From the NCBI RefSeq assembly GCF_009789555.1, contig NZ_CP046902.1, positions 50,001-114,000 on the forward strand: a stretch of 64,000 bases of DNA, in the 5' to 3' direction. Source of the DNA: Stutzerimonas stutzeri. GTDB lineage: Bacteria > Pseudomonadota > Gammaproteobacteria > Pseudomonadales > Pseudomonadaceae. How positions within the stretch are numbered: position 1 is the stretch's first letter; every line of letters starts with the position of its first letter. A program made the translations under genes and the position numbers. Positions 31,832 to 41,777 of this stretch are shown piece after piece. The notes under the pieces are model-generated. The model was not told the DNA's origin and searched no databases. It saw only the letters and a list, made by a program, of their open reading frames with translations.

Positions 31832-34483
31832 ATGGCCTTCCCAATACACGCCTCGCCAGGCGGCCACATTGCCCGCGATGCCGACCCGCTGCGCGCGCCA
31901 CTGTTGCTGCTCAGCCTGGCGATCGCCATGGCCGCCAACGGCGAAACCGCTCAGAACGGGGCGGGCGCTGACGCGTACACCTTCGACACCAGCCTGTTCC
32001 GCGGCGCACCCTTGAGCCAGGCAGCACTGGAGCGTTTCAACCAGGCCGACGTGGTGATGCCGGGCACCTACAAGCTCGACGTACACATCAACGGCCGCTT
32101 CATCGAGCGTTCCGACATACGCTTCGCCGCCGACGACGAGGGTGTGGTGCAGCTCTGCCTGGACAGCCAATGGCTCGAACGGGCTGGCGTGCTCCCCGAT
32201 AATATTGCGGCGGGCCCCGCCTGCCGTCCGGTGGGCCAGGCCGTAACAGGCGCCACCCGCCATCTGGACATGAGCCGCCTGCGCCTCGACCTCAGCGTGC
32301 CGCAGAGCTTGATGCAACGCCTCCCGCGCGGCTACGTGAACCCCGACGACCTGGACGCGGGCGACGCCATCGGCTTCGTCAATTACCTGAGCAATTACTA
32401 CCATGTGTCTTACAGCGGCGATAACGTCCGCACGCAAGACTCGGCCTACCTCTCGCTCAACGGCGGGATCAACCTCGGCAAATGGCAGTACCGCCAGCAG
32501 TCGAATATGACCTGGAACCCGGACAACGGCAGCCATTGGTCCAATATCCGCAGCTACGTGCAGCGGCCACTGCCGGAGTGGGACAGCCAGCTCACCATGG
32601 GCCAGACCTACACCACCGGGCGCTTCTTTTCCGGGCTGAGCTACACAGGCTTGAACCTGTCGAGCGACGACCGCATGCTGCCGGACTCCATGCGCGGCTA
32701 TGCCCCCACCGTGCGCGGTGTGGCCCGCACCAACGCGCGGGTCTCGATCTACCAGAACGGCCGCGAAATCTACCAGACCACCGTGGCGCCGGGCCCCTTC
32801 GAAGTCAGCGACCTCTACCCGACCAGCTACAACGGCGACCTCGAGGTCGCCGTGACCGAAGCAGACGGCTCGGTCAGCCGCTTCAGCGTGCCCTTCTCGG
32901 CAGTGCCCGACTCGTTGCGCCCGGGCATTTCGCGCTACGCCTTTTCCCTTGGCCGCACGCGCAACGTGGGCGATGACACGGTGTTCAGCGACTTCACCTA
33001 CCAGCGAGGCCTGAGCAACAGCATCACCTCCAACAACGGCCTGCGTCTCGCCGATGGCTACCAGGCGCTGATGCTGGGTGGCGTTTACGGCAGCAGCCTG
33101 GGCGCTTTCGGCGTGGACCTGACCTATTCGCGCGCCGACCTGCCCGATGTCGGCTACCTCGACGGCTGGATGGCGCACCTGTCCTACAGCCGCACCTTCC
33201 AGCCCACCAACACCACGCTGTCACTGGCCGGTTACCGCTATTCCACCGCGGGTTACCGCGACCTCGGCGACGTGCTCGGCGTGCGGGACGCCGCCCGCCA
33301 TGGCGACACCTGGCAATCGAGCAGTTACCAGCAAGCGTCGCGCTTCGAGGTCACCGTCAGCCAGAGCCTGGGCCGCTACGGCAACCTGTCCATCTCTGGC
33401 TCAACGCAGAACTACCGCGATGGCCGCGACCGCGATACCCAACTGCAGGCCGGCTACGGCAACGCCTTCGCCAATGGTCTCAGCGTGAACCTTTCGGTGG
33501 CCCGCCAACGGATGGGCGGTTACGACATGGGTGTACCCGGCGGCTACGAGCAGAACGATCCGTCCAATCCTGGCTTCGGCTACGCGGGCGGGCGCGTCTA
33601 CGGCGAGACCGACACCACCACGACGCTCTCGGTTTCCATCCCCCTGGGCAGCCCGACGCGCACCCGCGCGCCCACGCTGAACACCTCATACACGCACAGC
33701 ACCAGCAGCGGCAGCCAGTACCAGACCACCGTCACGGGCATGGCCGACGAGGCCCAGACCCTCAGCTACAGCATGGGCGTCAGCCACACCGAAGAACAGA
33801 GCCAGACAGTCTGGAACGGCAACGTGCAAAAGCGCCTGCCCAAGACCAGCCTGGGCCTCAGCGCCTCGCGTGGGGAAGACTACTGGCAAGCCTCAGGTAA
33901 CGCACAAGGCGCCGTGGCGGTGCACGGCGGTGGCGTCACGTTCGGCCCCTACCTGGGCGACACCTTCGCCCTGGTCGAAGCCAAGGGCGCCAGCGGTGCA
34001 AAAGTACTCAACTCACAGGGCACCACCATCGACGGCAACGGCTATGCGCTGGTCCCGGCCGTGACGCCCTATCGCTACACCAACGTGTCGCTCGACCCAC
34101 AGGGCATGAACGGCAATGCCGAACTGAAAGATGGCGAGCAGCGCGTCGCGCCGTATGCCGGAGCGGCGGTGAAAGTGGTGTTCCGCACCCGCAAGGGCAC
34201 CGCGCTGTTGATCCGCGCGCAACGCCCCGACGGCCAGGCCGTCCCGCTGGGCTCGGAAGTCTACGACGAGGACGGCAGCATGGTCGGCATGGTCGGCCAG
34301 GGCAGCCAGGTCTACGTGCGCAGCGAGAATCCCAAGGGCCAGTTGGAGCTGCGCTGGGGCGACGCCCCCAGCGAGCGCTGCCTGCTGCCCTACGACACCG
34401 AAGGCAAAGACCTGGATCAGCCGCTGGTCAGGTTCGAGGCCACCTGCAACCCTGCCCCTGCGGCACCCAGGAGTACCCCATGA
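31832..34483 (+). CDS. Fimbrial outer-membrane usher (CupA3/CupD3 type)
   Basis: An 883-residue usher with an N-terminal signal, the N-domain (FDTSLFRGAPLSQAALERFN...GTYKLDVHINGRFI), the beta-barrel with plug, and C-terminal domains. Hallmarks include PRGYVNPDDLDAGD, LNGGINLGKWQYRQQSNMTW, VRGVARTNARVSIYQNG and GPFEVSDLYPTSYNGDLEV. It forms the pore through which subunits are polymerised. Full length, no frameshift. Its end overlaps the adhesin start (ATGA). Confidence 0.95.
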   Translation: MAFPIHASPGGHIARDADPLRAPLLLLSLAIAMAANGETAQNGAGADAYTFDTSLFRGAPLSQAALERFNQADVVMPGTYKLDVHINGRFIERSDIRFAADDEGVVQLCLDSQWLERAGVLPDNIAAGPACRPVGQAVTGATRHLDMSRLRLDLSVPQSLMQRLPRGYVNPDDLDAGDAIGFVNYLSNYYHVSYSGDNVRTQDSAYLSLNGGINLGKWQYRQQSNMTWNPDNGSHWSNIRSYVQRPLPEWDSQLTMGQTYTTGRFFSGLSYTGLNLSSDDRMLPDSMRGYAPTVRGVARTNARVSIYQNGREIYQTTVAPGPFEVSDLYPTSYNGDLEVAVTEADGSVSRFSVPFSAVPDSLRPGISRYAFSLGRTRNVGDDTVFSDFTYQRGLSNSITSNNGLRLADGYQALMLGGVYGSSLGAFGVDLTYSRADLPDVGYLDGWMAHLSYSRTFQPTNTTLSLAGYRYSTAGYRDLGDVLGVRDAARHGDTWQSSSYQQASRFEVTVSQSLGRYGNLSISGSTQNYRDGRDRDTQLQAGYGNAFANGLSVNLSVARQRMGGYDMGVPGGYEQNDPSNPGFGYAGGRVYGETDTTTTLSVSIPLGSPTRTRAPTLNTSYTHSTSSGSQYQTTVTGMADEAQTLSYSMGVSHTEEQSQTVWNGNVQKRLPKTSLGLSASRGEDYWQASGNAQGAVAVHGGGVTFGPYLGDTFALVEAKGASGAKVLNSQGTTIDGNGYALVPAVTPYRYTNVSLDPQGMNGNAELKDGEQRVAPYAGAAVKVVFRTRKGTALLIRAQRPDGQAVPLGSEVYDEDGSMVGMVGQGSQVYVRSENPKGQLELRWGDAPSERCLLPYDTEGKDLDQPLVRFEATCNPAPAAPRSTP

Positions 34484-35814
34484 AACGACGCGCGCCCCTC
34501 GCCACCGGGCTGGCCCTGTTGCTCGTCACGCTGACGCTGCCGCTGCTGAGCCATGCTACCTGCACCAAAGAACGTGCGCTAAGCTCAGACGCCTATGCCG
34601 CCATGATCCCGTTCGGCCGGATAAACATGACCGATACCTACCTGCAGCCGGTCGGCACGCTGCTGGCCAGCACGGTCGTCCCGCCGACCAGCTACACCCA
34701 CGCATCCGCCAGCACGGTGCTCTGGGAATGTGACAAGGAGGACTACGACGCGGACCAGGTTTATTTTCTGGTCGCCACCAACGGCGATGAGCGTTTCGGC
34801 GGGTATTTTGACATAGGCGGACCCGACGGCCTGGAAGGGGTCTACGCCACCCGGTTCCAGTACGTCGGGATCAAGCAGAGCATGGCCGGGACCACCCTCA
34901 GCCGCACATGGACGAAAATCCCACTGACCACTTACGCTGAGGCCGGCGATAAGATCCAGATCCGCCTGCAGGACATTCCACCGCTCGTAGCCGAACTGTA
35001 CAAAACCAGCACAAAGGAGCCCACAGGCAGCGGCCCGAGAAACACCAAATGCGGCACCGCCGGCTACGCGGCGACCGCGGCCGGCCGGACCTATGGCTGC
35101 ACCGACCCCAACAGCTACATCCAACTGAGGGGCCCAGGCCTGCGCCACGACGAGGCTGGCCAGGATAGCAACGATGACTATAGGTTCTGGCCTAGCGACG
35201 CCATCGGCTACCGCATGTACAACGGCAGCTCCCTAAGCAATAACGCCACCTGCGTGGCCCGCAGCGCCACCCCGCTGGTGATGTTCCCGACCATTGCCGC
35301 GCAGCAGTTGAACAACGGTGTTACCAGCCAGGCCCACTTCAACGTCCAGATCGAATGCAGCAACACCGTTGCCTCCGGCACCGCCAGCAACCAGACGGCC
35401 ATTGGCATCCAGGTGTCCAACGGTGCCTACAGCGCGGCCCAGCGCCTGGGCCTGGTCAACAGCGCGGGCGGTGTGACCGCGCTGGTCTCGGACAACTACG
35501 GCAACGACCCGACCCTGGCCCAGGGCGTCGGCATCACGTTGCAGAACGCCGGCACCGACAGCGACGTCGTCTTCGTCGGCCAGCCCGGTATGACCGGCAG
35601 CCGGCCCAGCGGGAACCCCAGCGGCCCGGACGCGGGCTGGTACCCGGTACTCGCAGGGGCCACCGCGCAGGGTACGACGCAAGCGGACTATACCCACTAC
35701 ACGCAGTCCTACACGGCTACCCTGAGGCGATTGACGGGGCTCGCCGCGAGCGACACCCCGGTTACCGCCGGCAAGGTACACGCCACCGCCTACGTACTGG
35801 TAAAAGTGCAATGA
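34480..35814 (+). CDS. Fimbrial tip adhesin (CupA4/CupD4 type)
   Basis: A 444-residue exported protein with a signal peptide (about 1-26, LLSHA-T). The N-terminal half, cysteine-containing and rich in Y/T/G, is a probable receptor-binding domain; the C-terminal half looks like a pilin domain and ends TAYVLVKVQ, the chaperone-recognised strand. Size and position between usher and second chaperone match the two-domain adhesin of cup operons. The ligand is unknown. It overlaps both neighbours by four bases. Confidence 0.85.
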   Translation: MKRRAPLATGLALLLVTLTLPLLSHATCTKERALSSDAYAAMIPFGRINMTDTYLQPVGTLLASTVVPPTSYTHASASTVLWECDKEDYDADQVYFLVATNGDERFGGYFDIGGPDGLEGVYATRFQYVGIKQSMAGTTLSRTWTKIPLTTYAEAGDKIQIRLQDIPPLVAELYKTSTKEPTGSGPRNTKCGTAGYAATAAGRTYGCTDPNSYIQLRGPGLRHDEAGQDSNDDYRFWPSDAIGYRMYNGSSLSNNATCVARSATPLVMFPTIAAQQLNNGVTSQAHFNVQIECSNTVASGTASNQTAIGIQVSNGAYSAAQRLGLVNSAGGVTALVSDNYGNDPTLAQGVGITLQNAGTDSDVVFVGQPGMTGSRPSGNPSGPDAGWYPVLAGATAQGTTQADYTHYTQSYTATLRRLTGLAASDTPVTAGKVHATAYVLVKVQ

Positions 35815-36536
35815 GCCTGAGGCGACTGTTCATTCTGCTGGCGCTGCTGGTCTGCACAACCCTGTCGCACGCCGGGCTGCTGGCCGGCTCGACACGGGTG
35901 ATCTACAACGCGGGCGAGCGCGAACGGTCGCTGATGCTGGCCAATACCAATGACTATCCGGTGGTGGTCCAGACCTGGATCGATCAGGGCGAGGGCAACC
36001 CCGATAACGCCCAGGCGCCGTTCATCGTGCTGCCGGCGGTGTTCCGCCTGCAACCCAACGGCATCCAGGGGCTGCGCATCCTGTTCGGCGGCGATGCCCT
36101 GCCCGACGACCGCGAATCGGTCTACTGGCTGAACCTCTACGAAATCCCACCGACCGCCAGCGAAACCCGCGCGCCCGCGCAGATCGACATGGCGATGAAT
36201 ACCCAACTGAAGATTTTCTACCGCCCTGCCGGGTTGACGCCCGAACCGGCCGAGGCGCCTCCACGCCTCGAGTTCTCGCTGCGCCAGGAAGGCGAGCAAT
36301 GGTTTCTGCAATGCCGCAACCCAACGCCATTCCACGCCTCGTTCGCCGGTTTGACGGTCGAGGGTGACGGGCGTGTACTGGAGGCGGAGCAGGAGATGGA
36401 CATGATGACCAGCCCCTTCGCTGAACGCCGCTACCGGCTCGGAGCCGAGCCACCGCCCGCTGGCGCCCGGTTACGCTTCTGGCTGATCAACGACGCTGGC
36501 TTCCCGGTCGAGCATGAAGCGGCACTGGCCCGCTGA
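35811..36536 (+). CDS. Periplasmic fimbrial chaperone 2 (CupA5/CupD5 type)
   Basis: A 241-residue PapD-like chaperone with signal peptide (about 1-21, LSHA-G), the motif GSTRVIYNAGERERSLMLAN, and ESVYWLNLYEIPP. The C-terminal domain follows LKIFYRPAGL. It is a paralogue of the first chaperone and probably serves the adhesin encoded just upstream, with which it overlaps by four bases. It ends four bases before the stop of the convergent regulator gene. Confidence 0.92.
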   Translation: MSLRRLFILLALLVCTTLSHAGLLAGSTRVIYNAGERERSLMLANTNDYPVVVQTWIDQGEGNPDNAQAPFIVLPAVFRLQPNGIQGLRILFGGDALPDDRESVYWLNLYEIPPTASETRAPAQIDMAMNTQLKIFYRPAGLTPEPAEAPPRLEFSLRQEGEQWFLQCRNPTPFHASFAGLTVEGDGRVLEAEQEMDMMTSPFAERRYRLGAEPPPAGARLRFWLINDAGFPVEHEAALAR

Positions 36537-36540
36537 GGCC

Positions 36541-37197
36541 TCACTGGAACAGGTTGGCCTTCACGCAGAAGGTCAACAGCGCGTGGTCGTTGTCCACCTC
36601 CAGCTTGCGCATGGCCGCCATCTTCTGTGCGCTGACGGTCTTGATGCTGCGCTTGAGCACGTCGGAAATGTCCCTGACGCTGTGCCCGGAGACGAACAGC
36701 CGCAGCACTTCGGACTCTTTCGGAGAAAGGCGAGCAACGCGACCGTCCAGGTCGGCACCGCCGTCGTCTTCGAAGACGTCAACATCATTCAGCTCGGCGG
36801 CTGCACGGTAGACCCGCCCTTGCAGGACCTCGTCGATTGCCCGCAGCAACTCATCGAGGTCGCCGCTCTTGAGCACGATGCCGGCCACGCCCAGGTCGTA
36901 CAGGCTGGAAAGGATCAGGCTGTTGTTGACCATGGTGAAGATCAACACACGCGTACGCGGAAAGTGGCGCAGCAGGTAGCCCACCAGTTTGAGCCCATCG
37001 CCGAAGCGGGCATCGCCCGGCATGTTGTAGTCGATGATGGCGATGTGCGGATCGGTCTCCAGGCACAGCGCCACCAACTCGCTGGAATTGGAGGCTTCCC
37101 CGGCTACCACGAACCGTTCATTGCGCTCGAGCATGTCCCGCACGCCCATGCGTACGATCGGATGATCGTCGGCTACCACTATCTTGGTTTTGCGCAT
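36541..37197 (-). CDS. rcsB: NarL/RcsB-type response regulator
   Basis: A 218-residue response regulator. The receiver domain has the acidic pair D10-D11, phosphorylation site D56 (IIDYNMPG), and K110. The C-terminal LuxR/NarL helix-turn-helix runs LSPKESEVLRLFVSGHSVRDISDVLKRS (about 158-185). Gene order with the Hpt-hybrid kinase next to it and the fimbrial operon facing it matches rcsB of the P. aeruginosa PA14 cupD locus, where RcsB activates fimbrial genes. It is a good candidate to bind the TAAGA-N4-TCTTA boxes in this island. Confidence 0.85.
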   Translation of the reverse strand: MRKTKIVVADDHPIVRMGVRDMLERNERFVVAGEASNSSELVALCLETDPHIAIIDYNMPGDARFGDGLKLVGYLLRHFPRTRVLIFTMVNNSLILSSLYDLGVAGIVLKSGDLDELLRAIDEVLQGRVYRAAAELNDVDVFEDDGGADLDGRVARLSPKESEVLRLFVSGHSVRDISDVLKRSIKTVSAQKMAAMRKLEVDNDHALLTFCVKANLFQ

Positions 37198-37257
37198 AAC
37201 GCTCTCTTGGTCCTGAACTGCTTCGCTGAACCGCCCACCTCTCAGGGGGGCCCTCCG

Positions 37258-40200
37258 TCAGCCTGTATCTTCCAATCGCTGCAACGCCTGGCCGATCCCG
37301 TCGAGCACTTGCGTCACCTCCTCGGCGGCGCAATCCAGACGGCCATCGAGCAGGCCCTCCTCTACCTCGCGGCAACCCGTTACCAACGCCCCGCCGCGCA
37401 CCACCGCCAGGGCGCCCGCCATGCGGTGCACGCCCTGGCGCAGCCCTTCCGTGTCGTTTTCAAAGGCGGCCTGTCGCGCCGTTCCCAGGTCCTTGCTCAT
37501 GCTTTCGAGAAAGAGTGTGCGCATGCGCTCGGGAACCTGCAACGGGGACACCGTAGGGCCTGTCGCGACGGCCGGCGCCGCCTCCGGCTCCTTCGGCGGC
37601 ACCTTGGCGGCCAGGCCGACCAGCATGTCGTGCAGGGTTTGCAGGCTGATCGGCTTGACCAGCCATGCGTTCATGCCCACTGCCCGACAGCGTTCGCCTT
37701 CCTCACGCATGGCATTGGCGGTGACGCCGATGATCGGAATGTCCTCGCCGCGTTCACGCAGCGCCCGGGTCAGTTCGTAGCCGTTCATATTGGGCATATT
37801 GACATCACTGAGCAGCACGTCAAAGCGGCTCGCGTCGAATTGTTGCAAGGCTTGCAGCCCATCTCCGGCGACGCTCGAACTGCAACCCAGTTCCGCCAGT
37901 TGCTCGCACAGCAGCGCCTGGTTGACCGGGTTGTCTTCGACCACCAGCACGCGAAGCCCCAGGCGCCCCGGATGCACGCTGGTTTCCACAGGCATCGGCG
38001 CCTCGCCGTTCTGGGCCAACGCCAGCGCGTGAGCGATGCTGGACAGGCTGTACAGGCTCACGTACCAGCAACCGTTACGCAGCTCCGGTTGGTTGGTGGC
38101 CTCCGGTACGGCGCGCACACGGGGGCCCGGCCAGTCGCTCGGCGGCGTCTCCACCGGCAACAGCTCCAGTAACGCCATGCCCTCCGTGCAGTCTCGCGGC
38201 GGCTCGCCGTCCAGCACGTTGCACCCCCAGCCTTCCAGCCACGCACCGACACTGTCGGCCAACTCGCGTACCGGCGACTGCACGTAAACCTGCCCAGATC
38301 GCACACGAGGCGCCAGGATCGCCGGCCCTTGCGCGCCCACCTCCGGCAGCTCCAGAAACAGGCTGAAGCTGCTGCCAAGCCCGACTTCACTGACCACCCG
38401 CAGGCTGCCCCCCATCATTTCGGCCAGCCGCCAACTGATCGACAGGCCCAGCCCGGTGCCGCTGGTGTGATGGGTGCCGGCCACCTGGAAGAACGCTTCG
38501 AACAGGCGGCCCTGCTGGTCTTCAGGAATGCCTATCCCGGTGTCGGCAATCTGCCATTGCAGGCTGGTGCGGCCATTCTCGCGGCCCAGCACTTTCAGGC
38601 GCAGCACGACACGGCCGATGTCGGTGAACTTCAGCGCGTTGCTTATCAGGTTGTTGAGAATCTGGCGAATCCGCGCCACGTCGCCCAGCAGTTGCGCCGG
38701 GACCCGCGCGTCGATGCAGCCGTAGAACTGGAGTCGCTTGGCAGCCGCACTCGCGGCGTAATTGCTCAGCACTTCTTCGGCCAGCTCTGCCGGGCTGAAT
38801 CCGGCGGGATTCAACGGCATCTGCCCGGCCTCGATCTTGGACACGTCGAGGATGTCGCTGATCAGTTGCAGCAAGGTCGCCGAGGAGCATTGAATGGTGT
38901 GCAGGTAGGCACGTTGCTGGTCCTTCAGGTCCGTCAGGCCAAGCAGCTCCAGTGTGCCGAGCACGCCGTACAGCGGCGTGCGGATTTCGTGGCTCATGTT
39001 CGCCAAAAACTGCGTCTTGGCCTCGCTGGCGGCATCCGCCGTGCGCTTGGCGCGGTCGAGCACGACCTCAGCCTCACGGTGCACGCTGATATCGTTGAAC
39101 ACGCACAATACGGCGTCCTCGCCCGCATAGCGGGTCGCCGCGAACGCCACTTGCAGGTAACGCTCGCCAACCAGGATGCACAGCTCGCCGCAGGGCGGGT
39201 CCTGGGACTCGAACAGCTGCCAACCCGCGGTGAGCTGGAGGATGTCTTGCGCGCCCCCCAGCCATTGCTCGGCCAGTTGGTTGTGGGTGACCAGTTGCCG
39301 CCCCTTGTGACCGAGGACCACCAGCGCCACCGGCGCGGCCTGGATCACGGTACGGCTGAAGGTTTCGCTTTCCATCAATCGCCGGTGCGCCTTGCGGACC
39401 GGGCCGACCACGCGCCGGCTATACCACCGCAGCGCAAGCCAGCCAGCCAGGACGGCGCCCGGCAACGACAGCAGCAAGCCGAGCAGTGGCCACTGGGCCT
39501 GACGGAAGAAATTGCCGTAACCAATCCGGTAGACGCCAACCCAGCCGCCGCCATCCTGGCTGCTCAGGCGAATCACCAGGCCCTGGCCGTCGAAGCTCAG
39601 CCCATTGTCCAGCCCCGTTCGCGGTGGCGGGCCACTGAGCAGCTCGCCTTCGGGCGACTGCAGGCTGAGCGAGGTGAAAATCGGCCGCTCCAGCAAGTAT
39701 TCCAGATTGTTCAGACGGCTCAGGTCGAGCAGGCTGACGGCAACCACCGAATGCCCGGGATCGTCGCGCCACCACAGCGGCTCCGGCAGCTCGACACTGA
39801 CGTAACCGAGCAGCTCACGCAGCGGGCCGGCGTCCTGATCGGCGCGCAGCCAGCGCACGCGCACGTCGTCGAGGGTCGGCAACAGCTCAGGCAAGCGCGC
39901 GGAAACACGTGCCACCTGCTCCCGGTAGGCGTCGCTCAGGCCGGCCCCGACGGGCGACAGGTCGATCGCGGGCACCGCCAGGCTGGTGTCCCCGCCCCGG
40001 TCAAGCACCAGCAACTGCGGCGACGGGACGGCCGATGTGCTCCAGAACGCGCCGTAGAAGTTGGTCAGCAGCACACCCAGGGAAAACGCCTCATGGGAGC
40101 TTCCGTCGGTCGGCGCATGGCTGGACGTCGCCAGGGTGAACGGCATGGCAAAGGAAAACTCGCGTCCCTCATAAAGTTCCATGCCGTTGCGCCGAACCAG

Positions 40201-40482
40201 TAGCCGTCGCTGCAAAGGCACGACATCGCTGTCTTTCGTGCGAGCGGCTTCGTCGCTCTCCTGCGCGATCTGGGTCAGGAATATTTCGTGTTCGCCAATG
40301 GCGCCGATCAGGCGGGTGAAATGGAAGGTGACCTTGTTCTTTTCTTCCTGGAGCACTCGGTCCAGCGCCCAGTAACAGATGCCCAGCAGCGATACCGCCA
40401 GCACCAGCATGCAGAGAAAGCCGATGCTCAGGCGCTGAGAGGTAGTAGCCCATTTACGCAGCAAGGCATTGTGATATTCCAT
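37258..40482 (-). CDS. rcsC: Hybrid sensor kinase with Hpt domain, RcsC-like
   Basis: A membrane kinase of about 1074 residues. Order: transmembrane helix (20-41), periplasmic sensor (about 45-325), transmembrane helix (330-352), PAS-like region (372-470), HisKA with H498 (ANMSHEIRTPLYGVLG), HATPase, a degenerate receiver region, receiver (VLVVEDNPVNQ ... LLSDVNMPNMNG), and C-terminal Hpt (VHRMAGALAV). In PA14, RcsC carries the Hpt that passes phosphate to RcsB. The start is unsure: ATG at 40482 or an in-frame TTG at 40518, both without a clear ribosome-binding site. Confidence 0.85.
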   Translation of the reverse strand: MEYHNALLRKWATTSQRLSIGFLCMLVLAVSLLGICYWALDRVLQEEKNKVTFHFTRLIGAIGEHEIFLTQIAQESDEAARTKDSDVVPLQRRLLVRRNGMELYEGREFSFAMPFTLATSSHAPTDGSSHEAFSLGVLLTNFYGAFWSTSAVPSPQLLVLDRGGDTSLAVPAIDLSPVGAGLSDAYREQVARVSARLPELLPTLDDVRVRWLRADQDAGPLRELLGYVSVELPEPLWWRDDPGHSVVAVSLLDLSRLNNLEYLLERPIFTSLSLQSPEGELLSGPPPRTGLDNGLSFDGQGLVIRLSSQDGGGWVGVYRIGYGNFFRQAQWPLLGLLLSLPGAVLAGWLALRWYSRRVVGPVRKAHRRLMESETFSRTVIQAAPVALVVLGHKGRQLVTHNQLAEQWLGGAQDILQLTAGWQLFESQDPPCGELCILVGERYLQVAFAATRYAGEDAVLCVFNDISVHREAEVVLDRAKRTADAASEAKTQFLANMSHEIRTPLYGVLGTLELLGLTDLKDQQRAYLHTIQCSSATLLQLISDILDVSKIEAGQMPLNPAGFSPAELAEEVLSNYAASAAAKRLQFYGCIDARVPAQLLGDVARIRQILNNLISNALKFTDIGRVVLRLKVLGRENGRTSLQWQIADTGIGIPEDQQGRLFEAFFQVAGTHHTSGTGLGLSISWRLAEMMGGSLRVVSEVGLGSSFSLFLELPEVGAQGPAILAPRVRSGQVYVQSPVRELADSVGAWLEGWGCNVLDGEPPRDCTEGMALLELLPVETPPSDWPGPRVRAVPEATNQPELRNGCWYVSLYSLSSIAHALALAQNGEAPMPVETSVHPGRLGLRVLVVEDNPVNQALLCEQLAELGCSSSVAGDGLQALQQFDASRFDVLLSDVNMPNMNGYELTRALRERGEDIPIIGVTANAMREEGERCRAVGMNAWLVKPISLQTLHDMLVGLAAKVPPKEPEAAPAVATGPTVSPLQVPERMRTLFLESMSKDLGTARQAAFENDTEGLRQGVHRMAGALAVVRGGALVTGCREVEEGLLDGRLDCAAEEVTQVLDGIGQALQRLEDTG

Positions 40483-40577
40483 GATGCAATCGAGCCCGCC
40501 GTGACCGCTTGTCTTCAACGATTAATACGCGTTGAATGCTAGCTGCCCAGCGGCGATTACGATAGGAAAACCTCGAT

Positions 40578-41777
40578 CTAGCGGGCTACGCCGGGCCCGT
40601 CTTCACGCAACTGCTGGAGAAACGCCTGTGGCGTCACCGCTTCGGAGATCAGAAAGCCCTGCGCCCGATCACACCCCATTCGACGCAGCAGGCTCAGCTC
40701 TTCCGAGGTTTCGACGCCCTCCGCAACCACGTCCACGTGCAATTGACGCCCCATGTCGATGCTGCTGGCGACAGCGGCGGAAAGGTTGGCGTCCTCAACA
40801 CAGCCATGCACCAGGCTGCGGTCGATTTTCAACTCGGTGAAGGGGGTCGACACCAGATTGAACAGCGAGCTGTAGCCTTGCCCGTAGTCATCCTGGGCCA
40901 ACCCGAAGCCCTTCATGCGCAAACGGCAAGCGCCCGCGTAATAGCTGCTGAGATTCTTCGTGGTGCTGTTTTCGGTCAGCTCGAAGCACAAGGCGCAAGC
41001 CCGGGCGCCGTGGTCGGCGACGAATTTGGCAAGGCGGTCGGGCAGATCGGGGCTGTCCAGCAGTTGCGTCGGCAGGTTCACCGATACCGGTACTTCGTAG
41101 CCCCCTTCGCGCCATGACGCCTGGGCTTCGATGGTCTGCTCGAGCATGTGCCAAAGGAGGCGCTCCTGCAGGCCATGGTCTTCGAGGTCATCCATGAAAC
41201 GTCCTGGAAGCAGAACGTCATGGGCGGGTGTCAGCCAGCGCAACAGCGCCTCGGCACCCACGATGCGACCGCTTGCGAGCGACTTCTTGGCCTGGAACCA
41301 GGCCTGCATCTGCCCCGTTTCAATGGCCTCGTGAAGCACGGCGCGGTCATAGCGATGCGGGTCGGCACCTGGCGTGACGACCTGGCGAAAGCTGTTGTCC
41401 AGGCGCGTCAGCAAGCGCCCGATCGATGCGGGCAAGACCGGCTTGGGCAATAGATCGATCATCGACATACCCAGACTCTGGGCCACCATGCCGGCACTGA
41501 CCATCATCCGCCGGGAGGCCGAACTCATCAGCGCCAACCGCGGGCGGCGCTTCTGTCGCGACAGTTGCTGGATCATCTGCACGCCATCCATGCCGGGCAT
41601 CATCAGGTCGCTGAGCACCAGATCGAATTCTTCCTGTTGAAGGCAGCGCAGCGCTGCGGCACCGTCGCTGGCACCCGCCAGATGCTCGACGCCTCGCTCG
41701 CGAAACAGGTTCATCAGGTATTCGCGCTGGAACGGCTGGTCATCGACTACCAGCACTCGGTAGGACTGCATCGTCAT
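40578..41777 (-). CDS. pvrR: REC-EAL response regulator, c-di-GMP phosphodiesterase, PvrR-like
   Basis: A 399-residue protein with an N-terminal receiver (D57 in LVLSDLMMPGMDG) and a C-terminal EAL domain. The active-site signatures are intact: EALLRW from E176, SVNLP, FELTEN, the loop QDDYGQGYSS, LKIDRSL and VAEGVET, so it should cleave c-di-GMP. The start at 41777 (ATGACGATG) overlaps the stop of the upstream kinase gene and has AGGGG upstream. In PA14, PvrR counteracts biofilm and CupD expression. Confidence 0.88.
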   Translation of the reverse strand: MTMQSYRVLVVDDQPFQREYLMNLFRERGVEHLAGASDGAAALRCLQQEEFDLVLSDLMMPGMDGVQMIQQLSRQKRRPRLALMSSASRRMMVSAGMVAQSLGMSMIDLLPKPVLPASIGRLLTRLDNSFRQVVTPGADPHRYDRAVLHEAIETGQMQAWFQAKKSLASGRIVGAEALLRWLTPAHDVLLPGRFMDDLEDHGLQERLLWHMLEQTIEAQASWREGGYEVPVSVNLPTQLLDSPDLPDRLAKFVADHGARACALCFELTENSTTKNLSSYYAGACRLRMKGFGLAQDDYGQGYSSLFNLVSTPFTELKIDRSLVHGCVEDANLSAAVASSIDMGRQLHVDVVAEGVETSEELSLLRRMGCDRAQGFLISEAVTPQAFLQQLREDGPGVAR

